A stretch of DNA of 22,236 nucleotides from a virus. Positions 6,984 to 13,043 of the stretch are shown piece by piece. The notes under the pieces are model-generated. The model ran no database searches, had not been told where the DNA came from, and saw only the letters and a list, made by a program, of their open reading frames with translations. A program made the translations under genes and the position numbers. How positions within the stretch are numbered: position 1 is the first letter of the stretch; every line of letters starts with the position of its first letter. The stretch lies in IMG/VR virus record IMGVR_UViG_3300029915_000153, positions 1 to 22,236 of that record. The stretch is one strand, 5' to 3'.

Positions 6984-7201
6984 GAGTTTTCCTCCAAGGC
7001 TAGTGCGTACATCGCCCAGTAGTGGGCGCATTGAAGTTCATAGAACCAAGAGTCTGCCCAGTATTCGGCGCGTTTCTGAGCGCCGCGCCTAAGCAAGGTG
7101 ATATGGCACCACTCTAAACATGAGCGCGCGCGATAATCAGCGCTCGACCCAATCGCAAGAGCGCCGCCGTATTCTACGACAATGTTATCGAAGATACTCA
7201 C
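6980..7201 (-). CDS. Unknown small aromatic-rich protein, 73 aa
   Basis: GTG at 7201 is the only usable start near the N-terminus. A weak GGCGG precedes it and a TAA abuts it. The sequence is rich in Tyr, Trp and Ala (EYWADSWFYELQCAHYWAMYALALEE) with three Cys, and the helical pattern is amphipathic rather than membrane-spanning. It is ATGA-coupled to the next gene. Not recognised. Confidence 0.72.
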   Translation of the reverse strand: MSIFDNIVVEYGGALAIGSSADYRARSCLEWCHITLLRRGAQKRAEYWADSWFYELQCAHYWAMYALALEENS

Positions 7202-7214
7202 TTAGGCCGCCATA

Positions 7215-7268
7215 TCAATGAAGAAAAAGGAACAGGCAGAATAGGGTCCGTCTGTACATGCGGCTCAC
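7215..7268 (-). CDS. 17-residue hydrophobic miniprotein
   Basis: GTG at 7268 overlaps the preceding stop as GTGA, and a strong GGAGG lies exactly 7 bases before it. It reads MSRMYRRTLFCLFLFLH: a basic N-terminus and a hydrophobic tail, as in tiny membrane peptides. It fills a 63-base gap in an operon that otherwise has almost none. The ribosome site and overlap are the evidence for translation. No function can be given. Confidence 0.5.
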   Translation of the reverse strand: MSRMYRRTLFCLFLFLH

Positions 7269-7696
7269 TGCCACGCCTCCGCCGTGTCCAAGTAGTTCCC
7301 GCTGCCGATCTTCTGGGAGTTCCAGACAGCGCGGAAATTGTCGTCGGTCGGGTAGCCGCGTGGCAAGATATTCAGCCCGAACGCCAGCACCGTGATGGGC
7401 TCGCCGTATTCGCGCGTCGCCTTGAACAGCGCATGCGCCAGCATGACAGCACGGCCTGGATTGCACGCCGCCACTTCGCTCAGAACCAGAACGACGCCGG
7501 GGCTATACTCCAGATCGGTTAGCTCCAGACGTTTCTGGATGATTTTGGTTACGTCGGGCGGCTCAATGTCGGCGAACAGGTCAGGGGCTTTGACCGGCGG
7601 TAACGCGCCGCGTGTCTCAGCGAACATAACGCTCATGAGAACGTTGGCCTCTTCCTTGGTCATGTCGCGCATTTCACCAGCGAATAAGTCTTTCAT
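7265..7696 (-). CDS. Unknown protein, 143 aa
   Basis: ATG at 7696 overlaps the upstream TGA (TGATG) with GGAG 7 bases before. A GTG one codon upstream is possible. The N-terminal part is acidic and Met-rich, followed by DLFADIEPPDVTKIIQKR and a hydrophobic stretch (VVLVLSEVAACNPGRAVMLAHALF) that looks like buried helices. No catalytic motif or family recognised. Confidence 0.82.
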   Translation of the reverse strand: MKDLFAGEMRDMTKEEANVLMSVMFAETRGALPPVKAPDLFADIEPPDVTKIIQKRLELTDLEYSPGVVLVLSEVAACNPGRAVMLAHALFKATREYGEPITVLAFGLNILPRGYPTDDNFRAVWNSQKIGSGNYLDTAEAWQ

Positions 7697-7896
7697 CACG
7701 GTACTCCGTTGCAGTGGTTGAGAGGATCCCCGCTCAGCGCTTCTTCAAGGCAAAGCATAAAGGGCGGCGCCCTGACGCGCGGCGGGGTTATCTGCATCGC
7801 GTCATGCTCGTGCTTGATGTAGCCGACCAAGAATATCAGCCCGACCACAACGACGATGATACACTCGCCCAGTGTATCTTCGCGTTCTCGGTTCAT
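7696..7896 (-). CDS. Small single-pass membrane protein, 66 aa
   Basis: ATG at 7896 overlaps the upstream stop (ATGA). After a charged N-terminus (MNREREDTLGE) comes one clear membrane segment, CIIVVVVGLIFLVGYI (residues 12-27), followed by a His/Lys-rich and Pro-rich tail with two Cys. Charge placement does not settle the topology. It could be an accessory lysis or exclusion protein, but no evidence selects one. Confidence 0.8.
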   Translation of the reverse strand: MNREREDTLGECIIVVVVGLIFLVGYIKHEHDAMQITPPRVRAPPFMLCLEEALSGDPLNHCNGVP

Positions 7897-8141
7897 GAGA
7901 TATCCCCACGCGCCACGGCGACGAGCAGGTCCTCGTCGGCGATCTTGGTGAGGTCCGCCGCCGCGCGTTCGTACTCGCCGCGCTTGTATGTCTCGCCCGT
8001 GATGGCGGACGCGGCCCTGAGCATGGCCGTTGGTGTGTAGGCGCTGTTCGGCTTCATACCGGTCTTGGCGTAGAGCCTTAGTCCGCTGGCGATGACGCGG
8101 GCACGATATACGTCTATCCCGCCGTTGATGAATGTGGTCAC
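7893..8141 (-). CDS. Unknown phage protein, 82 aa
   Basis: GTG at 8141 overlaps the upstream TGA (GTGA) and has GGAGG 7 bases before. The frame is open far upstream to 8417, but that part is a low-quality Arg-rich shadow of the neighbouring genes. The sequence INGGIDVYRARVIASGLRLYAKTGMKPN followed by a helical C-terminus resembles small uncharacterised phage proteins. Function unknown. Confidence 0.8.
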   Translation of the reverse strand: MTTFINGGIDVYRARVIASGLRLYAKTGMKPNSAYTPTAMLRAASAITGETYKRGEYERAAADLTKIADEDLLVAVARGDIS

Positions 8142-8320
8142 AGCTTTGCCTCCTGCTGAAAAACGAACTCTTGCTCGTCTTGTGACATCGTGGGCCAAAC
8201 GTCCCGCATGCGCGCTTGTATGGCGTCGGCAGTTGGGGCTTGACCCTTGGCTTCGCGGCGTTTTCGCCACGCCGCCATAACGCGGGCGCGGGTTTTCAAC
8301 CGCTCTGGCGATACGGTCAT
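8138..8320 (-). CDS. Unknown small helical protein, 60 aa
   Basis: ATG at 8320 overlaps the preceding stop (ATGA) with GAGG upstream. It is strongly basic in the first half (RLKTRARVMAAWRKRREAKG) and acidic/Gln-rich in the second (SQDEQEFVFQQEAKL). The all-helical composition would fit a small nucleic-acid- or protein-binding factor (inference only). Confidence 0.78.
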   Translation of the reverse strand: MTVSPERLKTRARVMAAWRKRREAKGQAPTADAIQARMRDVWPTMSQDEQEFVFQQEAKL

Positions 8321-8577
8321 GGCGCGGTCCTCTGCCGGTAGTTGACCAAGTGGCTCTCGGCCACGGCCTGAGCATGCGCGGGGTCGTTAGGCACGCCCTC
8401 GCGTACACCCTTGCCACGGCTGGGCATGCGGTCCATGACAGCCAGTGGGCGCCATTGGTTCGGCCGGGTCATGCTCATATTCCCGGTCTCGTGGGAATAG
8501 GTGTACCAGATCTCGCCCGAGATATGGATGAACCGGCTGAAGGGTTTTCCCCTGAACGTGTAGTCTTCGCGGATCAT
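8317..8577 (-). CDS. Unknown protein, 86 aa
   Basis: ATG at 8577 has GGAGA upstream and overlaps the stop of the membrane protein at 8574-8753 (ATGA). The sequence contains aromatic strands (RFIHISGEIWYTYSHETGNMSM) followed by a Pro/Gly-rich loop and a helical end. No family recognised. Confidence 0.78.
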   Translation of the reverse strand: MIREDYTFRGKPFSRFIHISGEIWYTYSHETGNMSMTRPNQWRPLAVMDRMPSRGKGVREGVPNDPAHAQAVAESHLVNYRQRTAP

Positions 8578-8753
8578 TTGCTTCTCCTTTCCGCACTAAG
8601 CCAGATCGCGGCGCAGAACGCCGTGGACGCCATATCACAGCGGTCGCCCATGGCGGCTAACGCCCAGCCCGCGTTCCAGACTGGAACGTGGAGCCCTGCA
8701 CCGACGAACCACGCCAGCATGGCGCACGCCAGACAGCCGAGAAAGCGGGTCAC
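8574..8753 (-). CDS. Small membrane protein, 59 aa
   Basis: A GTG at 8753 overlaps the upstream TGA (GTGA), and its TGA stop overlaps the next ATG (ATGA). It exactly fills the space between two genes: 60 codons including stop. The translation has a membrane-type first half (LGCLACAMLAWFVGAGLHV) and a second hydrophobic stretch (MASTAFCAAIWLSA) before a basic tail, ERRSK. Four Cys are present. The exact overlaps at both ends are strong evidence that it is a gene. Two short helices could suit a holin- or spanin-like accessory, but this is unproven. Confidence 0.75.
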   Translation of the reverse strand: MTRFLGCLACAMLAWFVGAGLHVPVWNAGWALAAMGDRCDMASTAFCAAIWLSAERRSK

Positions 8754-8959
8754 GACTTCACCCAGTAGGCTGGGAACATGGGGATGGCGAAGTTAGTCTC
8801 GCCGCGCACGGGCTCGCCGGTCATGTCGATGCGCCGCACCGTGACAATGGCGGGCGTTTTCTTTGCGGCCGGAATATCACGCTCGTACTGCCACGACCGG
8901 CCAAGCTGATCGATGACTCGTTCACCGGACTTCACCGGCTTGTTTCCTTGCATAAGCAT
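8750..8959 (-). CDS. Unknown small protein, 69 aa
   Basis: ATG at 8959 follows a perfect AAGGAGG at 5-base spacing, the strongest ribosome site in the region. A second ATG at 8953 is possible. The sequence is beta-rich and basic (GERVIDQLGRSWQYERDI, then AIVTVRRIDMTGEPVRGE), ending in an aromatic segment. It is the first gene after the structured leader at 8960-9166. Function unknown. Confidence 0.83.
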   Translation of the reverse strand: MLMQGNKPVKSGERVIDQLGRSWQYERDIPAAKKTPAIVTVRRIDMTGEPVRGETNFAIPMFPAYWVKS

Positions 8960-8994
8960 TAGGACCTCCTTGGGGTTTCGCGCTTAGTTGCGCA

Positions 8995-9020
8995 CATCGG
9001 CACGACAGATAGCCGTGGAC
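8995..9020 (-). other. Conserved covarying hairpin element, copy A
   Basis: On the + strand it reads CATCGG, CACGAC, agata, GCCGTG, GAC. In the leftward transcript the 6-bp stem includes one G-U pair. Flanks and layout are the same as in copies at 11892-11919 and 13007-13034. It lies 36 bases before the start at 8959 and 2 bases after a second hairpin. Confidence 0.75.
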
Positions 9021-9022
9021 CC

Positions 9023-9053
9023 GGCCGACTCCGCGGGTCAGGAAGAGTCGGCC
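9023..9053. other. 9-bp perfect hairpin upstream of element A
   Basis: ggccgactc (9023-9031) and gagtcggcc (9045-9053) are perfect inverted repeats around a 13-base loop. No U-run follows on the - strand. The stem resembles the hairpin at 11926-11949 (ggccgaccc/gggtcggcc), so the two leaders share both structures. Confidence 0.8.
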
Positions 9054-9067
9054 TTGGCTTGAAGGGT

Positions 9068-9085
9068 TTAACCTCCGGGATTCAT
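9068..9085 (-). CDS. Possible 5-residue leader peptide MNPGG
   Basis: ATG at 9085 has a good ribosome site (AGAGGAGA, about 8 bases) and the frame stops after MNPGG. It sits in the 207-base leader upstream of two hairpins and the gene at 8959. A leader peptide controlling the downstream structures is possible. It could instead be a degraded gene start, since the frame after the stop ends in KADSS, like the KADP end of the protein at 11937-12512. Confidence 0.35.
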   Translation of the reverse strand: MNPGG

Positions 9086-9156
9086 GATGGTCTCTCCTCT
9101 GTACTTGTGAACTACCCGCGCGGCCGGAGCCGTGCTCGCGGGTTAGCCAACGAAGC

Positions 9157-9168
9157 AAGTATAAGCCT
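9157..9168 (-). promoter_or_regulatory. Candidate promoter -10 region, AGGCTTATACTT copy 2
   Basis: Same 12-mer as at 2366-2377, overlapping the TAG stop of the gene at 9167-9343 and preceding the 8960-9166 leader. TATACT fits a -10 box. No good -35 hexamer is visible, so an activator or a phage-specific factor would be needed if it is a promoter. Confidence 0.4.
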
Positions 9169-9343
9169 AAACTAACAGGCGAACTAGCAGGGCGGGCGCC
9201 AGCACATAAAACGCCCCTAGCAGGCTCAGGGACGCTGCTACGCGCCACCATTGGCGCTTGCGGGCGCAATGGTAGGCGTAAAACAAAAGCGGCCCTGATA
9301 CGGGTCCTATGGCAAGGATTGCCATGAGCTTAGTGGTGGACAT
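9167..9343 (-). CDS. Small two-helix membrane protein, 58 aa
   Basis: The start is MSTTKLMAILAIG at 9343, overlapping the end of the DUF6011-type gene by 14 bases. The frame is open to 9427 inside that gene. Two membrane segments, about residues 5-23 (KLMAILAIGPVSGPLLFYA) and 37-56 (AASLSLLGAFYVLAPALLVR), flank a basic loop, CARKRQWWR. This hairpin topology is seen in holins and other small phage membrane proteins. No lysis enzyme is nearby, so the role is open. Confidence 0.78.
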   Translation of the reverse strand: MSTTKLMAILAIGPVSGPLLFYAYHCARKRQWWRVAASLSLLGAFYVLAPALLVRLLV

Positions 9344-9743
9344 GGAGCACACATTCTGGGCCGAACCCGCTTGCGAGGGAACTCGGCACTGTGAGTGCTC
9401 TGCCACAACGCCCGCAGTGACCATCATGCCATATCTCCAGCATGGGATGGAGCTCGCCCTTGTTCAAGCGCCGCAGTAACCAAGCGAACGCCTCCACTGG
9501 CAGAGATCCAGTGGTCATCTTGGACTTCGAGCTAAGGCGGAGCTCTCCGTTCTTGATGAAGCCGAGATAGGTGTAGTGTCCCGGCTCGGTCAGCAGGCGC
9601 ACGAATGAGATTCGCTTGTCCTTACTGGCTCTCACGCGATAGGTGTACCGATACTTGGTCACCTTTGATACTATGGTGAACCGCGCGTTGCCACCGAGCA
9701 CGAAGGCGCGTGCTTCGGTGGCGCTGGTGAAGGGGGCGGTCAT
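9330..9743 (-). CDS. Phage protein with DUF6011-type C-terminal zinc motif
   Basis: The protein has 137 residues. ATG at 9743 overlaps the upstream stop (ATGA). The N-terminal part (ARFTIVSKVTKYRYTYRVR and HYTYLGFI) is beta-rich, with a basic patch. The C-terminus carries HCGRCGRALTVPSSLASGFGPEC, whose CxxC...L...S...GxGPxC pattern matches the DUF6011 zinc-binding family common in phages and plasmids. That family has no established reaction, and a nucleic-acid-binding role is an inference. The longer frame to 9866 lies within the neighbouring gene. Confidence 0.88.
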   Translation of the reverse strand: MTAPFTSATEARAFVLGGNARFTIVSKVTKYRYTYRVRASKDKRISFVRLLTEPGHYTYLGFIKNGELRLSSKSKMTTGSLPVEAFAWLLRRLNKGELHPMLEIWHDGHCGRCGRALTVPSSLASGFGPECVLHVHH

Positions 9744-9913
9744 CTGTACCACACGAGGTCCGGGATCGGGGCGCCGAACTCGTCGGTCACCCTGATCGGT
9801 GGCGGCAGGCTGTTCAGAGTCCGCCGCTCCATGTCGAGCGACATGGGCTTTAGAATATACGACCATTGGTCGCCCCGCTTGACTTGGATGCGGTACAGTG
9901 GTTCTTCAGTCAT
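9740..9913 (-). CDS. Unknown small protein, 57 aa
   Basis: ATG at 9913 has GGAGG 6 bases before and overlaps the previous gene's stop region by 8 bases. The sequence MTEEPLYRIQVKRGDQWSYI is beta-strand-like, followed by Pro-rich VTDEFGAPIPDLVWYR. It lies between the AAA/DUF7192-type pair and the DUF6011-type gene. No family recognised. Confidence 0.75.
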   Translation of the reverse strand: MTEEPLYRIQVKRGDQWSYILKPMSLDMERRTLNSLPPPIRVTDEFGAPIPDLVWYR

Positions 9914-10745
9914 AGTCTGCCTCCACAATGGTCTCGCCCGCCGCGTTGTTGATTATGTTGACCAACGAGCGCACGGCGCCGCGCGTGGTCTTACAGTCGG
10001 AGTACGCTATGTTGATACACAAGGCGCGCTCAGCGTCGATGAGCGGCAGGATTTCAGCCGTGATGGGTATGGAGTGTCCGTAGTCATCGTCCTGCATACT
10101 GTACCGCGTGCGCTCCCGCAAAGCGAACCCGAGGCGCCGCACAGAGGCCGGATGCGCAATGCTAAAGGCAAGCGCCCCGAAGTCCAAGTGTTCGTCAGCG
10201 CGCTTTATCTTCCAGCCCTCTAGCGATTTGCCGTTGGGGAGCCGCCGGTAGAACGCAACGTCCAGCTCCACGCGGCGTCCCGAGGCCTCCAACTGGTCGA
10301 TGACCAATGCCATAGCAGTCCCCATGGTGAGGAACTCATAGGCGGTGACCTCGCTGTGAGTCATGGGCGCGATTACCAAGTGGATCACCGGCTTTATGCC
10401 GGACTGGCGCCCGCGCCGGACCATGCAGTCAGGCTGACCACTCACGAAGCGGCCGACATCGGGGAAGTCACCCCCGACATCGAACTGGCGCTTATGGTGG
10501 ACCGCTTGTGGCGCGGGCATAGCCTTGACGCCCTTGGCAAGGCGGTCCGTGCCGTCGGGCCATCCTTTGAGGGCGAGCTCCAGCGCACCCTCGTAGTCAA
10601 GGCCAAAAGTCCAGCGGTGACCGTAGTCATTAGTCTTGGAGTTGTTGTAGGTCCAGACACGCGGCGTCGTGCGCAAGTAACGCACAACGTCGTCTAACGA
10701 GTCACCAAACTGAACGACTATGTTACCGGACTGTGACAGGCGCAT
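9906..10745 (-). CDS. DUF7192-like partner of the CobS-type ATPase
   Basis: The protein has 279 residues. ATG at 10745 overlaps the ATPase stop (TGATG). The N-terminal region (GDSLDDVVRYLRT, then FGLDYEGALELALKGWPDGTDRL) matches my recollection of DUF7192-type phage proteins, which often lie beside CobS-like ATPases. The central part is alpha/beta (KPVIHLVIAPMTHSEVTAYEFLTMGTAMALVIDQLEASGRRVELDVAF) and reads like the core of a Rossmann or VWA-type fold. A MIDAS DxSxS motif is not evident. I infer that it is the substrate or adaptor partner of the upstream MoxR/CobS ATPase. The DUF assignment is from memory of the pattern. Confidence 0.75.
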   Translation of the reverse strand: MRLSQSGNIVVQFGDSLDDVVRYLRTTPRVWTYNNSKTNDYGHRWTFGLDYEGALELALKGWPDGTDRLAKGVKAMPAPQAVHHKRQFDVGGDFPDVGRFVSGQPDCMVRRGRQSGIKPVIHLVIAPMTHSEVTAYEFLTMGTAMALVIDQLEASGRRVELDVAFYRRLPNGKSLEGWKIKRADEHLDFGALAFSIAHPASVRRLGFALRERTRYSMQDDDYGHSIPITAEILPLIDAERALCINIAYSDCKTTRGAVRSLVNIINNAAGETIVEADYD

Positions 10746-11848
10746 CAGAGCACCCCGTTCTCTATGCGGCGCCGTACGTCAGCCGCCAGACCTTTCCAGA
10801 TCGTGGCGTCCGCGACGACTCCGCGGTCCATACCGGCGGCGAGCATGCGCGCGCCCCGTATAGAGGCACGCGGGCTGACAATGTGCCGGACTTGTTGCGC
10901 CATCACTTGCGCGCGGATCTTCTGGACATAGGTGGTCCATTCCGTGTCCCCAGCGATTTCGTGCTCCAGCGCTTCATCATAGTCGACTTCGAAGAAGTCG
11001 AACCGGTCGATAGTGGCCGCGTCCAGTTGATTGCGGCCGACATACTGGCGGTCTGCGCCGCGCCCAAAGGTATTGCCCGCCGCAATGGCGTGGAAGTCCT
11101 TGTGGACTTGCACAAGACCGTTCGGGAAGTCACACATGCCGTTGTCCAGCGCGGCATTAAAGCTTGTCATGGCGTCCGCGTCGCTGGCGTCCACCTCATC
11201 GAAGAGAAAGACTCCACCGTATTCGTACGCTTCGCGGAAGCTTGTGCGAACCGTGGCGCCATGGGCGTCCACGAAGCCGATAAGCTTGAACTCGCTGGTG
11301 ACTCGCGCCGCCATGTAGAACTTCAGCCCCATGACCTTGGCGATTTGCTTCGCCAGTGTGGTCTTGCCGGAACCGGCTGGGCCGACCAAGAATGGGTTGG
11401 ACCCCGCCACCATGGCCTGAAGTATCGTCGGGAGCATGGCGTGGCTCTTGTCCAGCTTTACACTGGGCGCCTTACCAATCTTGATCTCCGCGACCTTGGT
11501 GACCTTGAGAAGCTCGGACCGCACAAGCGCTGGGAGCATCCTCTCGACGCCGGGGCCGACCGTGGCCACGAAATGCTCGGCCACCTTTTCGAAGGTGAGG
11601 TCAGCAGTCTTGCGCGCAAGGTCGTCGACGTCGACGCCCTCTACGTTGACCGCTGACGTTGCCGCGTTCTTGGCAAACGCGGGCTCAGGGGCCGGTTCGC
11701 CGCTTACGTCGAACTCGTACCTGTGTGTCGCGCAGTAGAATTTGCGCCCCATTACTGAGTCAACGCGGTAGCACCCCTCGTTTGGAGGGAGCTCCATTCC
11801 GCATACACTGCATTTCGCAGCGTATATGTTTGCTCTCCAGATTGTCAT
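10745..11848 (-). CDS. CobS/MoxR-type AAA+ ATPase with N-terminal zinc motif
   Basis: The protein has 367 residues. ATG at 11848 follows AGGAGA. The N-terminus has a probable zinc site (C13, C16, C26, C39, H42). The AAA+ core has Walker A GPAGSGKT (156-163), Walker B VFLFDEVD (213-220), sensor-1 Asn in AIAAGNTFG (about 259) and an arginine finger in AATIDRFDFF (R282). The layout matches CobS, the ATPase of cobaltochelatase, and MoxR proteins, which remodel partner complexes. Phage copies are not expected to make cobalamin and more likely act as protein-remodelling machines with the DUF7192-like neighbour. Its leader carries the conserved hairpin (copy C). Confidence 0.92.
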   Translation of the reverse strand: MTIWRANIYAAKCSVCGMELPPNEGCYRVDSVMGRKFYCATHRYEFDVSGEPAPEPAFAKNAATSAVNVEGVDVDDLARKTADLTFEKVAEHFVATVGPGVERMLPALVRSELLKVTKVAEIKIGKAPSVKLDKSHAMLPTILQAMVAGSNPFLVGPAGSGKTTLAKQIAKVMGLKFYMAARVTSEFKLIGFVDAHGATVRTSFREAYEYGGVFLFDEVDASDADAMTSFNAALDNGMCDFPNGLVQVHKDFHAIAAGNTFGRGADRQYVGRNQLDAATIDRFDFFEVDYDEALEHEIAGDTEWTTYVQKIRAQVMAQQVRHIVSPRASIRGARMLAAGMDRGVVADATIWKGLAADVRRRIENGVL

Positions 11849-11891
11849 CTAGATCTCCTGTTCATGTTTCGACCCTTATGCCTTGGGTCAT

Positions 11892-11919
11892 CATCGGCAA
11901 GGCGGCATTAGCCTTGGAC
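11892..11919 (-). other. Conserved covarying hairpin element, copy C
   Basis: The + strand reads CATCGG, CAAGGC, ggcatta, GCCTTG, GAC: a perfect 6-bp stem with a 7-base loop. The stem sequence differs from copies A and B, yet pairing is kept. It lies in the leader of the AAA+ ATPase gene, 44 bases before the start at 11848. Confidence 0.75.
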
Positions 11920-11925
11920 ATGAAC

Positions 11926-11949
11926 GGCCGACCCGGTTAGGGGTCGGCC
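11926..11949. other. 9-bp hairpin spanning a stop codon
   Basis: ggccgaccc (11926-11934) and gggtcggcc (11941-11949) pair around a 6-base loop that includes the stop (TAA on the - strand, 11939-11937) of the gene at 11937-12512. There is no U-tract, so it is probably a stability or coupling element, not a classic terminator. Similar in sequence to the hairpin at 9023-9053. Confidence 0.8.
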
Positions 11950-12512
11950 TTGGTAATGTACTGATTTTTGAACATCCAGTTGAAGTCCAGCTTCTTCTCT
12001 TGATACGCGCCGGACTCTCTGTGAGCCGCGACCGCGTCCCGCGTGTTACCATGGGCGAGGATGGTCCGGACCATGTAGTTCGTCCAGTTCATCACGTTGC
12101 GACCACGTCGGTGCTGAGCCGGTCCCGCTGTATAGTAGATCGTCGCGCCTTGGCGGACGCGAGTCTGGCGGGTCGTCACTACCCTCTTAGTCGCCACACG
12201 CGGCTCAGGCTCTTGGGCGGTCGTCTGGCGCCTTGGCAGGACTTTTAGGAAGGCGTCGGTAAAGATCGCCTTCCCTGTCCACATTGCGGCGAGATCTCTC
12301 ATAGTCGGTTCCTTCTCATGAGGGAGTTTTTCGTTGTACATGAACTGACGCGCCATGGCCATCTGCTGATCGGGCTTTGCCTTGGCAAAGCGCTTCTCAG
12401 CCTTGGCTAGCGTCGCCGCGTCCACGTTTTGCACGGCGCGCGCAAAGCCCTCGACCGTACAGTGTACGGCCGAGATGCTCTGGCATGCCGCGAAGATGGT
12501 CGGGGCGATCAT
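11937..12512 (-). CDS. Mosaic protein: ACQ/CT N-domain plus WT-YMV/DF-WM C-module
   Basis: The protein has 191 residues. ATG at 12512 overlaps the upstream stop (ATGA). Residues 1-60 (APTIFAACQ, then CTVEGFARAV, then DAATLAKAEKRFA) are paralogous to the gene just upstream (12509-12751). Residues 121-188 (GATIYYTAGPAQ, WTNYMVRTILAH, KLDFNWM, YIT) match the C-terminal part of the protein at 13087-13686. A basic Gln/Arg/Thr-rich linker joins them. This looks like a duplication and module fusion within one operon. No family recognised. The basic linker would suit DNA binding (inference). Confidence 0.85.
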   Translation of the reverse strand: MIAPTIFAACQSISAVHCTVEGFARAVQNVDAATLAKAEKRFAKAKPDQQMAMARQFMYNEKLPHEKEPTMRDLAAMWTGKAIFTDAFLKVLPRRQTTAQEPEPRVATKRVVTTRQTRVRQGATIYYTAGPAQHRRGRNVMNWTNYMVRTILAHGNTRDAVAAHRESGAYQEKKLDFNWMFKNQYITKADP

Positions 12513-12751
12513 AGGCGCGCCATGAGCGCGGATATGATCGCCGCGCGCTCTCCAGCGGACAACGCGGCAAAGCGATTTTCCAAGCGCTTCACCGTGTCCG
12601 CGTCATAGCGGCGCAGCGCTTTGGCGAAGTCTTCGCTAGTGCAACGCTCCCGCCCATGGGCGGCGACGCGCTGGCAAGCTTTGAACATGGTTGGCGCGCG
12701 GTTCACCGCTATCGCGATGTCCGCAGCGCTCAGCTTTGGGTCAGAGCGCAC
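12509..12751 (-). CDS. Small protein paralogous to the N-domain of its downstream neighbour, 80 aa
   Basis: GTG at 12751 has GGAG 9 bases before and overlaps the upstream gene by 11 bases. ATG at 12778 (89 aa) is the alternative. Its core, APTMFKACQ, CTSEDFAKAL and DADTVKRLENRFA, aligns closely with residues 3-44 of the next protein. It is helical and charged, with two Cys. The adjacent paralogue suggests a tandem duplication. Function unknown. Confidence 0.8.
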   Translation of the reverse strand: MRSDPKLSAADIAIAVNRAPTMFKACQRVAAHGRERCTSEDFAKALRRYDADTVKRLENRFAALSAGERAAIISALMARL

Positions 12752-12974
12752 GCCGGTCCACTCCGTCCCAGTGACCATGCCAGTCGCGGGTGAACGTGAA
12801 CACGTTTTTCCCCTCGGCGAGCAACGCGGCGCGGCGCTTGCCATAGGCGCGCTGGCATTCGGAGCGCTTAACAAAGCGCCCGATCTCCGTGCCGTTCTCT
12901 TCCAGAACGTGGCGTACATAGGTCCCGCCTCTGGGACCGCGCTCTATAACCCGAGCGCAAGTTAGCTTTGCCAT
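12741..12974 (-). CDS. Unknown basic protein, 77 aa
   Basis: ATG at 12974 has AGGAGA upstream. The frame is open to 13172, but the extension crosses two hairpins and is Arg/Pro-rich noise. The sequence is MAKLTCARVIERGPRGGTYV, with a basic middle (RSECQRAYGKRRAALLAEGK) and an aromatic end (FTFTRDWHGHWDG). The GPRGG-YVRHV pattern suggests a small beta domain. It is the first gene after the conserved hairpin element B. Not recognised. Confidence 0.8.
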   Translation of the reverse strand: MAKLTCARVIERGPRGGTYVRHVLEENGTEIGRFVKRSECQRAYGKRRAALLAEGKNVFTFTRDWHGHWDGVDRRAL

Positions 12975-13006
12975 CTTGGTCTCCTGTTTCGGCCATGCTT
13001 GGCCAT

Positions 13007-13034
13007 CATCGGCACGCCAGCGATAGGCGTGGAC
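13007..13034 (-). other. Conserved covarying hairpin element, copy B
   Basis: The + strand reads CATCGG, CACGCC, agcgata, GGCGTG, GAC: a perfect 6-bp stem with a 7-base loop. The flanks are identical to those of copies A and C. It ends 33 bases before the start at 12974. Confidence 0.75.
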
Positions 13035-13043
13035 AGGCGCTCG

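Noticed and set aside
7893-8417. 174-codon leftward frame as a single gene
   Set aside because: The first 92 codons are an Arg-rich shadow of two other genes; the GTG at 8141 has GGAGG and an exact stop overlap.
10733-11656. Long + strand open frame (307 codons)
   Set aside because: It lies wholly opposite the AAA+ ATPase gene, whose motifs are unmistakable. Its composition (Arg/His/Val-rich) is typical of an antisense shadow.
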